In this document: positions 10,555-21,310 of the stretch, one piece after another
Numbering within the stretch: the stretch's first letter is position 1
Layout of the letters: each line of letters opens with the position of its first letter
NCBI GenBank assembly: GCA_963555705.1
Contig: OY743170.1
Coordinates: forward strand, 13,493,096-13,557,095
DNA from: Ligustrum vulgare
Lineage: Eukaryota > Streptophyta > Magnoliopsida > Lamiales > Oleaceae
Direction: 5' to 3'
Length of the DNA stretch: 64,000 nucleotides
Notes under the pieces: model-generated
The model's input: only the letters and a program-made list of their open reading frames with translations
What the model was told of the DNA's origin: nothing
Database searches by the model: none
Position numbers and translations under genes: made by a program

Positions 10555-10990
10555 ATGACCTTTGGCAACGCGCAATGCGCGTTGCCAAAGGGTCCTTTGG
10601 CAACGCGCATTGCGCGTTGCAAAAGGGTACCTTTGGCAACGCGCATTGCGCGTTGCCAAAGCCTACCTTTCGCAACGCGCAATGAGCGTTGCCAAAGGAT
10701 ACCTTTGGCAACGCTCAGGTGAACGTTGCGAAAGGTACCCTTTTGCAACGCGCAATGCGCGTTGCCAAAGGGTAACCTTTTGACAACGCGCAATGAGCGT
10801 TGCCAAAGGGTAAGCTTTTGGCAACGCGCAATGAACGTTGCAAAAGGCTATAATTAGCAACATTCACTTGCTGAATGTTGCTAAATGTCAAATAAATCAA
10901 CCAATAGCAACATGCAACCACTGAATGTTGCGGTAGACCCCCTTTAGCAACATGCAATTAGCGAATGTTGCCGTTTGCATGTTGCAAAAG
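10555..10990. repeat. Right subterminal repeat array of CACTA-1
   Basis: About ten units built on TTTGGCAACGCGCAATGCGC plus GTTGCCAAAGG, many near-perfect palindromes. Toward the terminus they change to an AGCAACATGCAACCACTGAATG type. They match the left array in core sequence, which confirms that the two ends belong to one element. Confidence 0.9.
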
Positions 10991-11011
10991 GCCATTTTTG
11001 TTGTAGTGGTT

Positions 11012-13159
11012 ACATCAACTTGGACTAATTATGTTTGCATCTTCGGTGCTAATCTTACTCATTTTATAGTTTCTTACTTTTTTTTTGGTCGTAACTTGTC
11101 CTACCTTGTGATTCATTGATCATTTTAATGCTCATATTTTATCTAGGTACTGCTACTTTTAAGGATCTTCCTTTGCTTTAACTTCAGCCAAACACTACTA
11201 TTATTTTTTTTGGCAACCTTAGGTTCCACTAAGGAGGTCAAAAGTCGCAAGTCTTATAAGGGTGAATCATAGACAGCTTTGAAAGGAAGAAACAATTGCA
11301 TGGTTTTAGAATGTAATTTTTTTTTTTCTACCGTATTTGGGCATCAAGGTTAGTTTTAGTATTTCAAGAGGAGTCTCTTCAGGTTTGTCGATCCGCTACT
11401 GTAAAGCCATTGATGATCCCATATATCTGGGGACCCTCCCACTAATCACCCTTTGCTTTTATTGTCCGCATCATGTCAAGTTCTAGCTTACAACTTTATT
11501 GAAATGCCTTGCAGAAGTTCATGCTCTATATGCTGGAAACTTATTTCATTTCATTGTAGCATCTTTCTGATTAAAACTATTCTGGTATGTTCCTATGTAA
11601 CATGGCCATGAACACGATAGTTATTTAGGATGTTGAAATGAAACTCTGATGAATTGGTACGTTTAGTATCTGTCAGTTAACTTTCTTTCTCCTTTCATCT
11701 CAAATGTGGACATCTATTTTGAAACTGTTTTGAGGTCTGAGACTGCTGTTTTTTCAGACTTGGAGGTAAAGCATCCTAGGAAAGTCAAATCTGGAAAAAT
11801 TTGTGGTAGAATTTTGTTGTTGTTTTCTTCCTAGAGGTTGTAAAACATGTTTGTATATTTTATGTAGTTAATACAGACCCCACAAGAAAAATGTTTAAAA
11901 CAAGTATAGAGTAATCTTTTATATGGTTGAATGAGAACTTTTAGCGTTAATTGAAGGGTTAAACCATAAATTAATGCTTCTCACGTACAAAGAGGTCTGT
12001 TTGGCAGGGCTTTTGAAAAGTTTCTGAGATTAAGAAATTACTTTCGAATATATTTGTATAATTTTTAAAAATACTTTGTTCGATTAAAGTGGTCTTAAAG
12101 TACCTTTTGCCAGATGGGTCCAAATAATTTGTTCTGGATTTTTGTAAATAAGAAATTTGAATGGAGAACTGGTCTTATGGTAAATGCCCTCTAATCTCTA
12201 TGCAGATATATTTTGTTTTGTGCATGTTCTTAGATGTCAATGACAAGCTCATCCTCTTTATTGAGATCATGTTTGGTGGTGGGATTAAAATTAGATTTTT
12301 ATTAGATTTTGATATTAGTTAATGAAATGTGTGGTTAAAAGTGTGTCATAAAATATGTGGTTGATATTAATTGTTGATTTTAACTTAGATTAAAATTTAG
12401 ATTATTTTTTTATAATCCTTATCAAATATGTATTGAATGTGATTATAAAACGTGATATCCTTTTCTCATTGTTATTTTCACTACATTATTAATCCACAAG
12501 AATTCAGGTATCAAATAAATTGAGGCGAGATTTTGTCATTGCGACAAATAAACACTAGTGACTGGTACATATATTGAATAAAAAAACTTCCATTAGATTA
12601 TCCAAGAATAAAAGTAATTGCATTGAAGTTTGCTAAGTACCTCACTACTACCGGCTAATTCTTTTTTTTTTTTTTTTATTTAATATCTACCATTGATAAC
12701 TATTTAATATATAATAGGAGGAGAGTTTGGCCAATGTTTTTGCAAATTTTATCCCGCCTATTTTTTGACTGAAAATCTATGATAATGATTTGTCAGCCCA
12801 AGAATCCCGCCTGGAGCACTACTGACTTGGGACCGTGCACTCCTCATTTCTCTTGACCGAACATTTGTATTGTCAAATGACCTCATTTTCAAATTTTCAA
12901 ATCACCCTGCTGTGGCAACACAACCAGATTTAGTTTATCAATTAAGCCTCCAAACTCTCTCGCTTTCAACCATACGTTTTGTCCCACTATTCTTCTACAA
13001 TTACAATTTTTTTCTTCCAGCTCCAAGAACCAGCCGTCGAGCCGTTCATTGGCCTAATACGAAGCCATAGCGGCGGATTTATATATTAGTGCTGGCTATT
13101 GAGTTCGAAATTTCGATCGTCTTCGACATTTCTTCACCCTACGTCTGTCCTGCCACGAT
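11012..13159. other. Intergenic, no gene recognised
   Basis: About 2.1 kb of AT-rich sequence without a credible ORF. Around 12265-12440 there is a segment with AAATGTGTGGTTAAAAG and related words, resembling a MITE family also seen near 59056-59219. A 21-base T run with one interruption lies near 12660-12680. Confidence 0.5.
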
Positions 13160-13508
13160 ATGAGTTCGTCTTCCTCCCTATCCTTGAGTCCTTTTCCTCT
13201 ATTAGGTAAATATGTGCTCACCCTTTGTTTTGGTCCTATGGTGTGAATATGGATCAGATTTTTCAAAGTAATCGGAGGATATAAAAAGGAAAGCTATAGC
13301 AAAGAGGTTGTTGCCTTTGCGCATTTGACACTAACTTGTGATTTTAAGTAGATGTGTTTGTTTGACATTTTAAGGTTCTTCCTCAGGTTTGGGATTGCAG
13401 TATGTACCTGTTGACGAGGAAGGAAAGAAGAAGACTAGAGGTCCTAGATTTAGATCTCTTGCCAAGATTAATTCAGCAGAGGAAGAGAAGAAGAAAGCAA
13501 AGAAATAA
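13160..13508 (+). CDS. Putative two-exon gene for a 59-residue basic protein
   Basis: Exon 1 runs 13160-13205 (MSSSSSLSLSPFPLL) and ends at AG|GTAAAT. Exon 2 runs 13375-13508 after a TTTAAG acceptor. The join is in frame and gives a Ser-rich start, then LQYVPVDEEGKKKTRGPRF, then a Lys/Glu-rich tail (EEEKKKAKK) before TAA at 13506-13508. A basic, charged C-terminus with no membrane segment suggests a soluble or nucleic-acid-associated protein, but that is inference. I do not recognise the family. It sits between two transposons, and could be a genuine small gene or the surviving end of a larger one. Confidence 0.4.
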
Positions 13509-14145
13509 GGTTGTTGCCACATATTTGTGGCCTTCTTCTTTTTATTTTGACAGGAGTCTAATATAATAAAATATAGTAGATTGTGTGCAACTAATAGTTT
13601 GAGGAATTTTTTATATTGCAATTAAATTAAGTTGATCAGGGAGGAAACTTTTATCTTTGAACCCTTCTTAGTTTCCTTGAACTCCCACTTACTTCCCTTA
13701 GATACCTTAATAATACGATCTGAACATTAAGTTTGAACACCACCCCCATCCCCCATCTATATTGTGAATAGCAATTTCCACCTCTTTCTGATGATATTCT
13801 TTAGTTTGTTGCTGGTGAGTGTTGTTATGATTCGTGGAGATTGGTTGGAGTTGCTAGGTCTTGTTACTGCTTGGTCCTATCCCTTTTCTATTATTGGAGT
13901 ATTCAGTTGTTTCCTGCTTGAATGGGTAAGTGTTCTTCTATGGTTCTTTTTTAGCTATGAGTTTTTAAATTGATTTTTTGGTAAAATCTTGAGGTTTTGT
14001 TTGAGGTATAGCACGTTGAATAAAATTTAATAGTAGAATTTCAAGATGGCAGGTTCTTTGCTACCTTCAAGAATTTTCAGTAGAAAAAAAATTTGAGGAC
14101 ATTTTATAAGTTGTGCGTCTCTTGCGTTTTGAATTTACTTGAAAC
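13509..14145. other. 3' flank of the small gene, no gene seen
   Basis: AT-rich sequence; the 69-codon hydrophobic ORF at 13764-13973 has no recognisable features and is probably chance. The last five bases, GAAAC (14141-14145), are the left target duplication of the next LTR element. Confidence 0.5.
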
Positions 14146-14409
14146 TGATGCGGACATCACATTTTGTTTAGACCTTTGTTGGGCCAATTTTATTTTACAT
14201 CTTTCTGTGGGCTTATATATGGGCTTGGCCCAAACCCATTTTGAAATTAGGGTTACTCTACTATTTAAACTTGAATTGTAACTCTTTGGAAGGCAGATTA
14301 TGAATGGAATAGTTTTGTGACCTCTTTCTCTTGCCCCCATCGTTCCCCTCCCCTCTCTTCTCTCTGTCTCTTCTCCTCTCTCGCTTTTCTTTTCACTAAT
14401 GCTACATCA
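14146..14409 (+). repeat. 5' LTR of chromovirus element
   Basis: 264 bp starting TGATGCGGACATCAC and ending GCTACATCA. It contains a TATTTAAACTTG core-promoter-like sequence near 14263 and a CT-rich tail. Confidence 0.95.
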
Positions 14410-14412
14410 AAG

Positions 14413-14424
14413 TGGTATCAGAGC
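14413..14424 (+). other. Primer-binding site of chromovirus element
   Basis: TGGTATCAGAGC three bases after the 5' LTR; initiator-Met tRNA type, the same as in the element at 675. Confidence 0.93.
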
Positions 14425-14639
14425 TAAACTTGGGAAGTATATCAGCCACCATTCCAAACCTAGAACTAACCACTACCTATCGTTCTACTGCCCGGTTTCA
14501 CCACACCTCAGTCAAACCTAATATGTTAATAACTCCAGCTATTCAACCTTGACAGACCCACAGTTCGCTATCACAACGCCATTTCAGTCCAACACCGACC
14601 GTTTCTCATCCACGAGACTCAAAAAAAAAAAAGGAATAA

Positions 14640-14945
14640 AAAAATCAGAGGTGCAGCTGTGCTTACCGTAGAAGCAGGCGCCGACCAACGCCGGCGACTC
14701 CAGCAGCGCAGCGACCAGCGCCGGCGACTCCATTAGCCCGCAGGTCCAACAGCTCCGGGTAGACGACGCCGAAAGGAGCCTCGCTCTCGGTTTGGGAAAG
14801 ACGAGCCGCCGACCAACTCCGGCGATCCCCAGCAGCGCGGCGACCAACGCCGACGACTCCATCACCGCCGACGACCGCGACTCCAGCAGCTTCGTGAAGA
14901 AGGAACTGAAAGAGCCTGATCTCGCCTCTCGGTTTGGAAAACGGG
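14640..14945. repeat. GC-rich leader block with short tandem units
   Basis: A sharply GC-rich island in the 5' untranslated region of the chromovirus. It repeats GACCAACGCCGGCGACTCCA-like units (near 14682, 14712 and, more diverged, 14813 and 14847) with CAGCAGCGC linkers. Short ORFs on both strands are repeat artefacts. Its composition differs strongly from the rest of the element, suggesting acquired sequence. Confidence 0.6.
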
Positions 14946-15621
14946 TCTCATTCGGTGGATTGGGCCTAAAGAGTATGTATATAAGTTGGGTCAGTTAAGT
15001 CTGTATTTGATAGTTGGGTCACTATTGTATCCTGGATCCAGAGTGTGCAGTCTGATCTAGTTATTTAAAAAAAAAGAAAAATCGTTAAAAAAAAAAAAAA
15101 AAAAGTTTTCTAACATTGCTTTGCAGGTACTTTTTCCTCCAGATGATTGCAATAACTACTTTCTCCTGTTGATTGCTGCCTCTATTTGCTGCTATTGATC
15201 GACTCGACTACTTCTAAACCAGGGGAGTTACTATTTTACTGGTCTCGACTTATATTACTGTTTCGTTTTAAAATAGCATCAACTACATTTTTGTGCTGCT
15301 ATTATTTTACTACTTGCCCATTTTTGCATAATCGAAACCCGAAAAAAAAAAAAAAAAAACTACCTTGTTAAATTTTACCGTTACCTTACTCATTTTATGT
15401 GCTTAAGTGATAGCTAGTATTTGACTCTTGCTTTATTATTTTACATAGCCCAGCAGTATTAGCTTCCCATATTCGGACGTACATAATCCCTCTTAAAAAA
15501 AAAAAAAGTATTATTCGAACGAGTTGTTTATTGATCTCCCCATACAAGTCATTTAGTTGTGTTATAGTGCATGCAGTTGCGTAGTGGTCGTTTTGTCATA
15601 TCTAGCTCCGATAGTTTGCCC

Positions 15622-15903
15622 ATGGACCCTGCTCAATTCGATGCCCTCACCTGACAATTCGCTCAACTCCAAGCCCAAGTAGCGACTGTCCAAACTGAGG
15701 TGACTGCTACTCGAGAAGAGAACAGAGAGCTTGCTGCTAGGGTGAACAATTTGGAACGAGGTCCATCCTCGTCGGAAGCTGATAATTCTGAAGCGTCCCA
15801 TAATGTTCACTATCGTCATCGGCGAGGTGGATGGCAGCATGGTCGACGTGATCGAAGGGATGGAGAGCATGCTCGTGGGCGTGAACGAGGCCATGATCGT
15901 TAA
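15622..15903 (+). pseudogene. N-terminal gag segment of chromovirus, two stops
   Basis: The ATG at 15622 opens the frame used by gag, but TGA at 15652-15654 interrupts it after ten codons and TAA at 15901-15903 interrupts it again. The intervening frame contains a coiled-coil-like stretch (TATREENRELAARVNNLERG) followed by an Arg/His/Gly-rich stretch. The frame continues directly into the main gag ORF. Confidence 0.7.
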
Positions 15904-16017
15904 GGTACTCTTTCACCTCCTCGTCATGAGGAACGTTACTTTCGAAGCATCAAGTTAGACGCTCCTACCTTCGATGGGTGCTTAGACCCTATAGTTTTTT
16001 CCCAATGGATTCGAGAC

Positions 16018-17847
16018 ATGGACCGTTTCTTGTCATGGTATAGAGTCCCCGAGGATCGAAGAGTTCAGTTTGCCAGCTTGAAGTTAACTGGTAATGCCCA
16101 GCTCTTTTGGGAAAGCATTGAGGATCTCCTTGAAAGGCGTCGTGCACCTCCTGTTCGAAGCTGGGAGGAAATGAAGCGCCGACTTCAGGAGAAGTATTTA
16201 CCCCAATCGTACATGGGTAATTTGTTAGACCAGTGGAATAAACTGACGCAAGGAAATCGCCCAGTGACCGACTATGTTGCTCAATTTGATGAGTTTCGAA
16301 TGCGATGTCATGTCAGTGAGGATGAAGCTATGACTTTGAGTAGGTTTAGACAGGGCCTGAGAGATGATCTTAAACGTGAACTTGTCCTTCGAGGTGTGAC
16401 CACTCTTGATCATGCTTATTCCTTAGTTCGAGATTACGAGTTGGTTACTAAACTTCCACATGGAAGGCATCGTGATGATCGTCCTTCTGCCTCATCAGCC
16501 CCACCTCCTCCTATCTCCGTCAAGTCCATTTTAGGACCCCCTCCACCTAAGGTACCTCTTGCCTTAGACAACAGAGGCAAGGTTCCTGATAATTCCAGGA
16601 CCCCTTCTCGTTTGCAGTGCTTCAACTGTAAGGGCTTCGGACATATCTCCTCCAGATGCCCGAGCCGAGCCTTAGTTATTGAGGAACAGAGGGATGTTGT
16701 AGGTGAGCCATTAGAAGATCAAATCTATGAGCCTAATCTTGAAGAGTTTGATGATTTGGATGATAATGAGGATACCTTATTGGGATGCATTCTGACCCTT
16801 CCTACAGGTCTAGGTTCCGTGGCCTTAACTCCCGATACCTCTCGCCTAGGTGTCGTACGTTGTACCCTTACCCAGCCTAAGGACGTTGATGATTGGCGTC
16901 GTCACGCTATCTTTCACACTTACATCAAGATCAATGACAAGGGTTGTAAGATTATCGTGGATAGTGGGAGTTGCATTAACGCAGTATCTGTGGCTACAGT
17001 AGCCCGCCTTGGGTTGAAACCAGTCCCTCACCCTCAGCCATATACCGTCTCTTGGGTCGACACTTCTTCTATTGCTGTAAAAGAGCGTTGTCTGGTACCC
17101 ATTCAGTTTCTTGAGTATAAGGATCATATATGGTGTGACGTCATTCCTATGGACGTTGGACATGTTATCCTCGGTCGCCTGTGGTTGTTTGATTTGGATG
17201 TGACTATCCATGGTCGATCAAACTCATGTTCCTTTGTCTTTAATGGAAAGAAAATCCACCTCAATCCGTTACCCCCTAAATCTCTTGAGTCACAGCAGGC
17301 CAAGAAAATTGGCGATCAGAAAGGATTACATGTGATTAGTCCTACAGAATTTGAGCGTACACTTGTGGACGACTCTATCGTGTTTGTCGTGATTGTCATG
17401 GAAACCTCATCAGATTCTCCATTAGTGACCTCTGTAGAGACCCAATCTATTCTTCAAGAATTTCAAGATGTCTTCCCTGACGACCTCCCTGACCTATTGC
17501 CTCCTTTACGGGATATCCAACATGCTATAGATCTTGTCCCAAGCTCATCTCTTCCAAACTTGCCTCATTATAGGATGAATCCTACTGAGCACGCCGAGCT
17601 CCAAAGGCAGGTGGGTGAACTCCTTCATAAAGGATTCATCCGCAAGAGTTTAAGTCCTTGTGCGGTTCCCGCTCTTTTGACACCTAAGAAAGATGGTTCT
17701 TGGAGGATGTGTGTTGATAGTCGTGCCATCAATAAGATCACTGTTAAATATCGCTTTCCAATTCCTCGACTTGATGATATGCTGGATATGATGGCCGGTG
17801 CCACGATCTTTTCCAAGATTGATTTAAAGTGGCTATCACCAGATTAG
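16018..17847 (+). pseudogene. Chromovirus gag, protease and 5' reverse transcriptase
   Basis: 609 codons from the first ATG after the gag stops; the frame is open from 15904. Codons 1-130 are a retrotransposon gag domain (FWESIEDLLERR, KYLPQSYMGNLLDQWNKLTQG). Codons ~201-214 are an intact CCHC zinc knuckle (CFNCKGFGHISSRC). The protease active site is Asp-Ser-Gly at codons ~315-317, with HVILGRLW further on. Reverse transcriptase begins near codon 520 (GFIRKSLSPCAVPALLTPKK). The frame is lost at about 17830, just after FSKIDLK, consistent with a two-base deletion, and ends at TAG 17845-17847. It cannot yield a complete polymerase. Confidence 0.92.
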
Positions 17848-17914
17848 GATTCGCCCAGGGGACGAATGGAAGACAGCTTTTAAAACTAAGGATGGTCTTT
17901 ACGAGTGGCTGGTC

Positions 17915-19435
17915 ATGCCTTTTGGTTTAACAAATGCCCCTAGCACATTTATGAGGGTGATGACACAAGCCCTTCGGCCTTTCATGGGTAAATTCATCGT
18001 CGTCTATTTTGATGACATTCTGGTGTACAGCAAAACTAGGGAACAACATCGTGACCATCTCATGCAGGTTTGTTCTACACTTCGTGCAACAAGCATGTAT
18101 GCTAATGTGAAGAAATGTTCTTTCTTCACCGATAGAGTTGTCTTCCTAGGCTTCATTGTGTCTGCAACAAGAGTTTGTGCTGATCCCGGAAAGATTCAGG
18201 CAATTGTAAGTTGGCCTGAACTCGAGACTTTACATGACATTAGAAGCTTTCATGGGTTAGCTACTTTTTATCGTCGTTTCATCGAGGGGTTTAGCACGAT
18301 CATGACTCCTATCACGGAGTGCATGAAGGGAGGAGAGTTTCATTGGACGCAGGAAGCTGCCAAAGCCTTTAGGTTAATCAAAAGGTGCATGACCGAGGCT
18401 CCTGTTATGCGACTTCCTGACTTTTCCAAAGTTTTTGAGGTTGAATGTGATGCCTCAGGGGTAGGAATAGGTGGAGTCTTAAGTCAGGAACGTCATCCTA
18501 TTGCTTACTTCAGTGAGAAATTAAACGATGCCAAACAACGGTACTCGACTTATGATAAGGAGTTGTACGCAGTTGTACGAGCTTTGCGCTATTGGCGTCA
18601 TTACTTGTTACCCCGTGAATTTGTCCTCTATTCAGACCATGAGGCCCTTCGTTTCCTTAATTCCCAAAAACGTCTGAATTGTAGGCATGGGCGTTGGATC
18701 GAGTATTTACAAGCCTATTCTTTTGTTTTGACACATAAGAAAGACATTGAAAACCAAGCAGCTGATGCTTTAAGTCGGCGCATCTCCCTTTTGTCCGTCA
18801 TGAGTGTCAAGGTCATTGGTTTTGAAAGACTCAAGGAAGAGTATGAGTCATGTCTTGATTTTAAAAACATATTTCGGGGCTTGCAAAATGGCAATACGGA
18901 TACGACTGATGGTTTCCGTCTCGAGGGGGGCTATCTTTTTAGATCCAATAGGTTGTGTATCCCTAGGACTTCAGTGAGAGACTTTATAATTTGGGAAAGT
19001 CATGCGGGCGGTCTGGCAGAGCACTTTGGGCGTGATAAGACCATTGAGGAAATCGAACGTCAATTCTATTGGCCCCGTTTGAAGACAGATGTGGCTAAGA
19101 TAGTTGGCTCGTGCAACACCTGTCAACGAGCCAAGCAACAGAGGCAGAACACAGGTCTTTACACTCCTCTTCCAGTCCCCAGTTGTCCTTGGCAAGATGT
19201 TAGTATGGATTTGGTGTTAGGGTTACCACGCACTCCAAAGAAGCATGACTCTATTTTCGTTGTGGTGGATCGCTTCTCGAAAATGGCGCACTTCATTCCT
19301 TGTAGCAAAACTTCTGATGCTTCTAAAATTGCCAAGTTATATTTTCATGAGATCGTCAAGTTGTATGGTCTCCCTAAGACCATTGTCTCAGATAGGGATG
19401 TTCGTTTCACAAGCCATTTTTGGAGAACCCTATAG
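17915..19435 (+). pseudogene. Chromovirus reverse transcriptase, RNase H and integrase
   Basis: 506 codons in the frame that follows the reverse transcriptase frameshift; homology starts upstream of the ATG, near 17830. The polymerase active site [11 protein letters not shown] is intact near codons 29-39. RNase H follows with its acidic residues visible in [22 protein letters not shown] and AADALSRR. The integrase HHCC zinc region spans [10 protein letters not shown] to CNTCQRAK, and the core shows the first two acidic positions ([11 protein letters not shown] and VSDRDVRF). TAG at 19433-19435 interrupts the core after FWRTL. Confidence 0.93.
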
Positions 19436-19438
19436 TGT

Positions 19439-20389
19439 ATGGTTGGAACAAAATTGAAATTTTCTACTGCATACCATCCACAAACTGATGGTCAGACTGA
19501 GGTTGTCAATCGCAACCTTGGTAATCTTCTAAGATGTCTGGTCCAGGAAAATCTTAGGAATTGGGACTTGATACTCCCTACAGCCCAAATTGCATATAAT
19601 AGTTCAGTGAATCGGTCCATAGGCATGAGCCCTTTTGAAGTTATCCATGGTTATAAACCTAGAAAGCCATTAGATCTTATTCCCATGTCCCCACATGCTA
19701 GTGTGTCTATGTCAGCTGAAGCATTTGTCCAACATCTTCATGATTTGCATATTGAGATCAACAAACAACTTGAAGCGAGTAATGCATCATATAAACTTCG
19801 AGCTGATTTGCATAAACGACATGTTGAATTTAATATTGGGGATTATGTTATGATTCGAATTAGACCGGAGCGGCGTCTATCTGGATCCGCGTCCAAGTTG
19901 CAAGCTCGTAGTGCTGGTCCTTTTAAAATTTTAAAGCGTGTTGGTCCAAATGCATATGTCATTGATTTACCCTCACATTTTGGCTACCACACTACCTTCA
20001 ATGTTGAGGACTTAGTTGCATACAAAGGCCATTTTAACCCTTCTGATGATCCTTTTACACCTCCATCTGTGGACCCTCAACCCGAACATGTGACCCCAAC
20101 CTCAACCCAACCCACCACAGCACACAAAGATAAAATTGATGCTATTTTAGATGAACAGACCGTGTTGACCAAAGATGGAGAGATTCAACGCTTCCTTGTT
20201 CGTTGGGTTGATCGCCCTGATTCTGATTGTACTTGGATTCCCCGGGAGACGCTTCAGCACATTGACCCCGATTTATTGGAACATTATAGGAGTCAACAGG
20301 ATCTTCCATTGCTCGACTCACCACCCTTGCGTGTCTATAGGCGTCGCAAGAAGTTTGCTCAGCCGCTTAGTTTGTGGTTGGGAGTTTGA
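19439..20389 (+). pseudogene. Chromovirus integrase C-terminus and chromodomain
   Basis: 316 codons in the same frame as the preceding ORF, separated by one TAG codon. It begins with the end of the integrase core (AYHPQTDGQTEVVNRNLGN, holding the catalytic Glu). It continues through the GPY/F-type C-terminal domain (SAGPFKILKRVGPNAYVIDL). From about codon 235 it shows a chromodomain-like module (RFLVRWVDRPDSDCTWIPRE). Chromodomains in this clade direct integration toward particular chromatin. The translation ends at TGA 20387-20389, about 55 bp before the 3' LTR. Confidence 0.92.
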
Positions 20390-20445
20390 CAGCATGCATA
20401 TCACCCACTCGACAGGGTCGAGTTTTTGTCCCACCCCGGGAGAGT

Positions 20446-20714
20446 TGATGCAGACATCACATTTTGTTTAGACCTTTGTTGGGCCAATTTTATTTTACAT
20501 CTTTCTGTGGGCTTATGTATGGGCTTGGCCCAAACCCATTTTGAAATTAGGGTTACTCTACTATTTAAACTTGAATTGTAACTCTTTGGAAGGCAGATTA
20601 TGAATGGAATAGTTTCGTGACCTCTTTCTCTTGCCCCCATCGTTCCCCTCCCCTCCCCTCTCTTCTCTCTGTCTCTTCTCCTCTCTCGCTTTTCTTTTCA
20701 CTAATGCTACATCA
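20446..20714 (+). repeat. 3' LTR of chromovirus element
   Basis: 269 bp; a short purine run (GGGAGAG) precedes it. Compared with the 5' LTR it has one extra CCCTC unit in the C-rich stretch and about three single-base differences. Confidence 0.95.
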
Positions 20715-20719
20715 GAAAC

Positions 20720-21310
20720 TCTCTAAAATTCCCGTCTCCGTTCACTTTTTAAACCATGGTATTGTGAGTCATTAGTCCCTTGATGAATTAAATCAAGATT
20801 TTGGTTACCTGTGTATGTCTTGATTCAAAAAAAGTAAAGTAGAAAGCATGAACAATGTGTAATTACTGATGTTATCAATTAGTACGAGTAATTACTACCC
20901 AAAAATATATATATTCTTTGAATGTTACAAGATCAATTTCCTTCCCAACTCTCTCTCAACCCATGTAGGCCAAAGTTTATCATGTGACAAAGAGAAACGT
21001 AAGAAAGAGGAAAGATATGAAATGAAAATGCTAGATGGCTATTAGCTACTGCAAATGGAGGACTTAGTTTATGTATAAATTGTATGAACTTGTAGGAGGC
21101 TTATATTAGTTTAAAAGAACTGATAAATGTTGTTCTTTTTTTTTTCACTAGCTAGCCAAATATTTTATTTCTTTATATCAGAGCATAATTAGGAATAGAA
21201 AATAGGGAGGTATGAAATCTGGTAAGAAATGATTTTTGTAATTTATTTTATCTTCCGCAATCGACAAAAGCATCTGCTTGAAGTTGGTTAAATGTTTGCT
21301 TTCTACACAG
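20720..21310. other. Spacer between chromovirus and ESV1 pseudogene
   Basis: AT-rich; contains no recognisable earlier exons of the ESV1-like sequence that follows. The N-terminal part of that gene is either lost or not recognisable here. Confidence 0.5.

Larger units (their letters stand above)
6651..11008. mobile_element. CACTA (En/Spm) transposon, non-autonomous, carrying gene fragments
   Basis: 4,358 bp. The left end reads CACTACAACAAAAACAG and the right end reads CATTTTTGTTGTAGTG, giving terminal inverted repeats of about 14 bp that start CACTA. The 3-bp flanks are GTT on both sides (6648-6650, 11009-11011), the target-duplication size of this superfamily. Subterminal arrays of GGCAACGCGCAATGCGCG-like units lie just inside both ends, as is typical. 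I find no transposase. The interior carries fragments of host genes, including ARF5-like exons and an LRR-kinase fragment on the minus strand. Confidence 0.95.
14146..20714 (+). mobile_element. Chromodomain Ty3/Gypsy LTR retrotransposon (chromovirus)
   Basis: 6,569 bp with LTRs at 14146-14409 and 20446-20714, a Met-tRNA primer site, and an exact GAAAC target duplication (14141-14145, 20715-20719). The internal order is gag, protease, reverse transcriptase, RNase H, integrase, chromodomain, which is the plant chromovirus layout. The LTRs differ by only about three substitutions and one 5-bp indel by eye, so the insertion is young. Even so the coding region has two stops in gag, a frameshift in reverse transcriptase and a stop in integrase, so this copy cannot make its full polyprotein. 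Confidence 0.97.

Noticed and set aside
10424..10957. Several overlapping ORFs with NAHCALPK-type repeated peptides on both strands
   Set aside because: Artefacts of the palindromic right subterminal array of CACTA-1.
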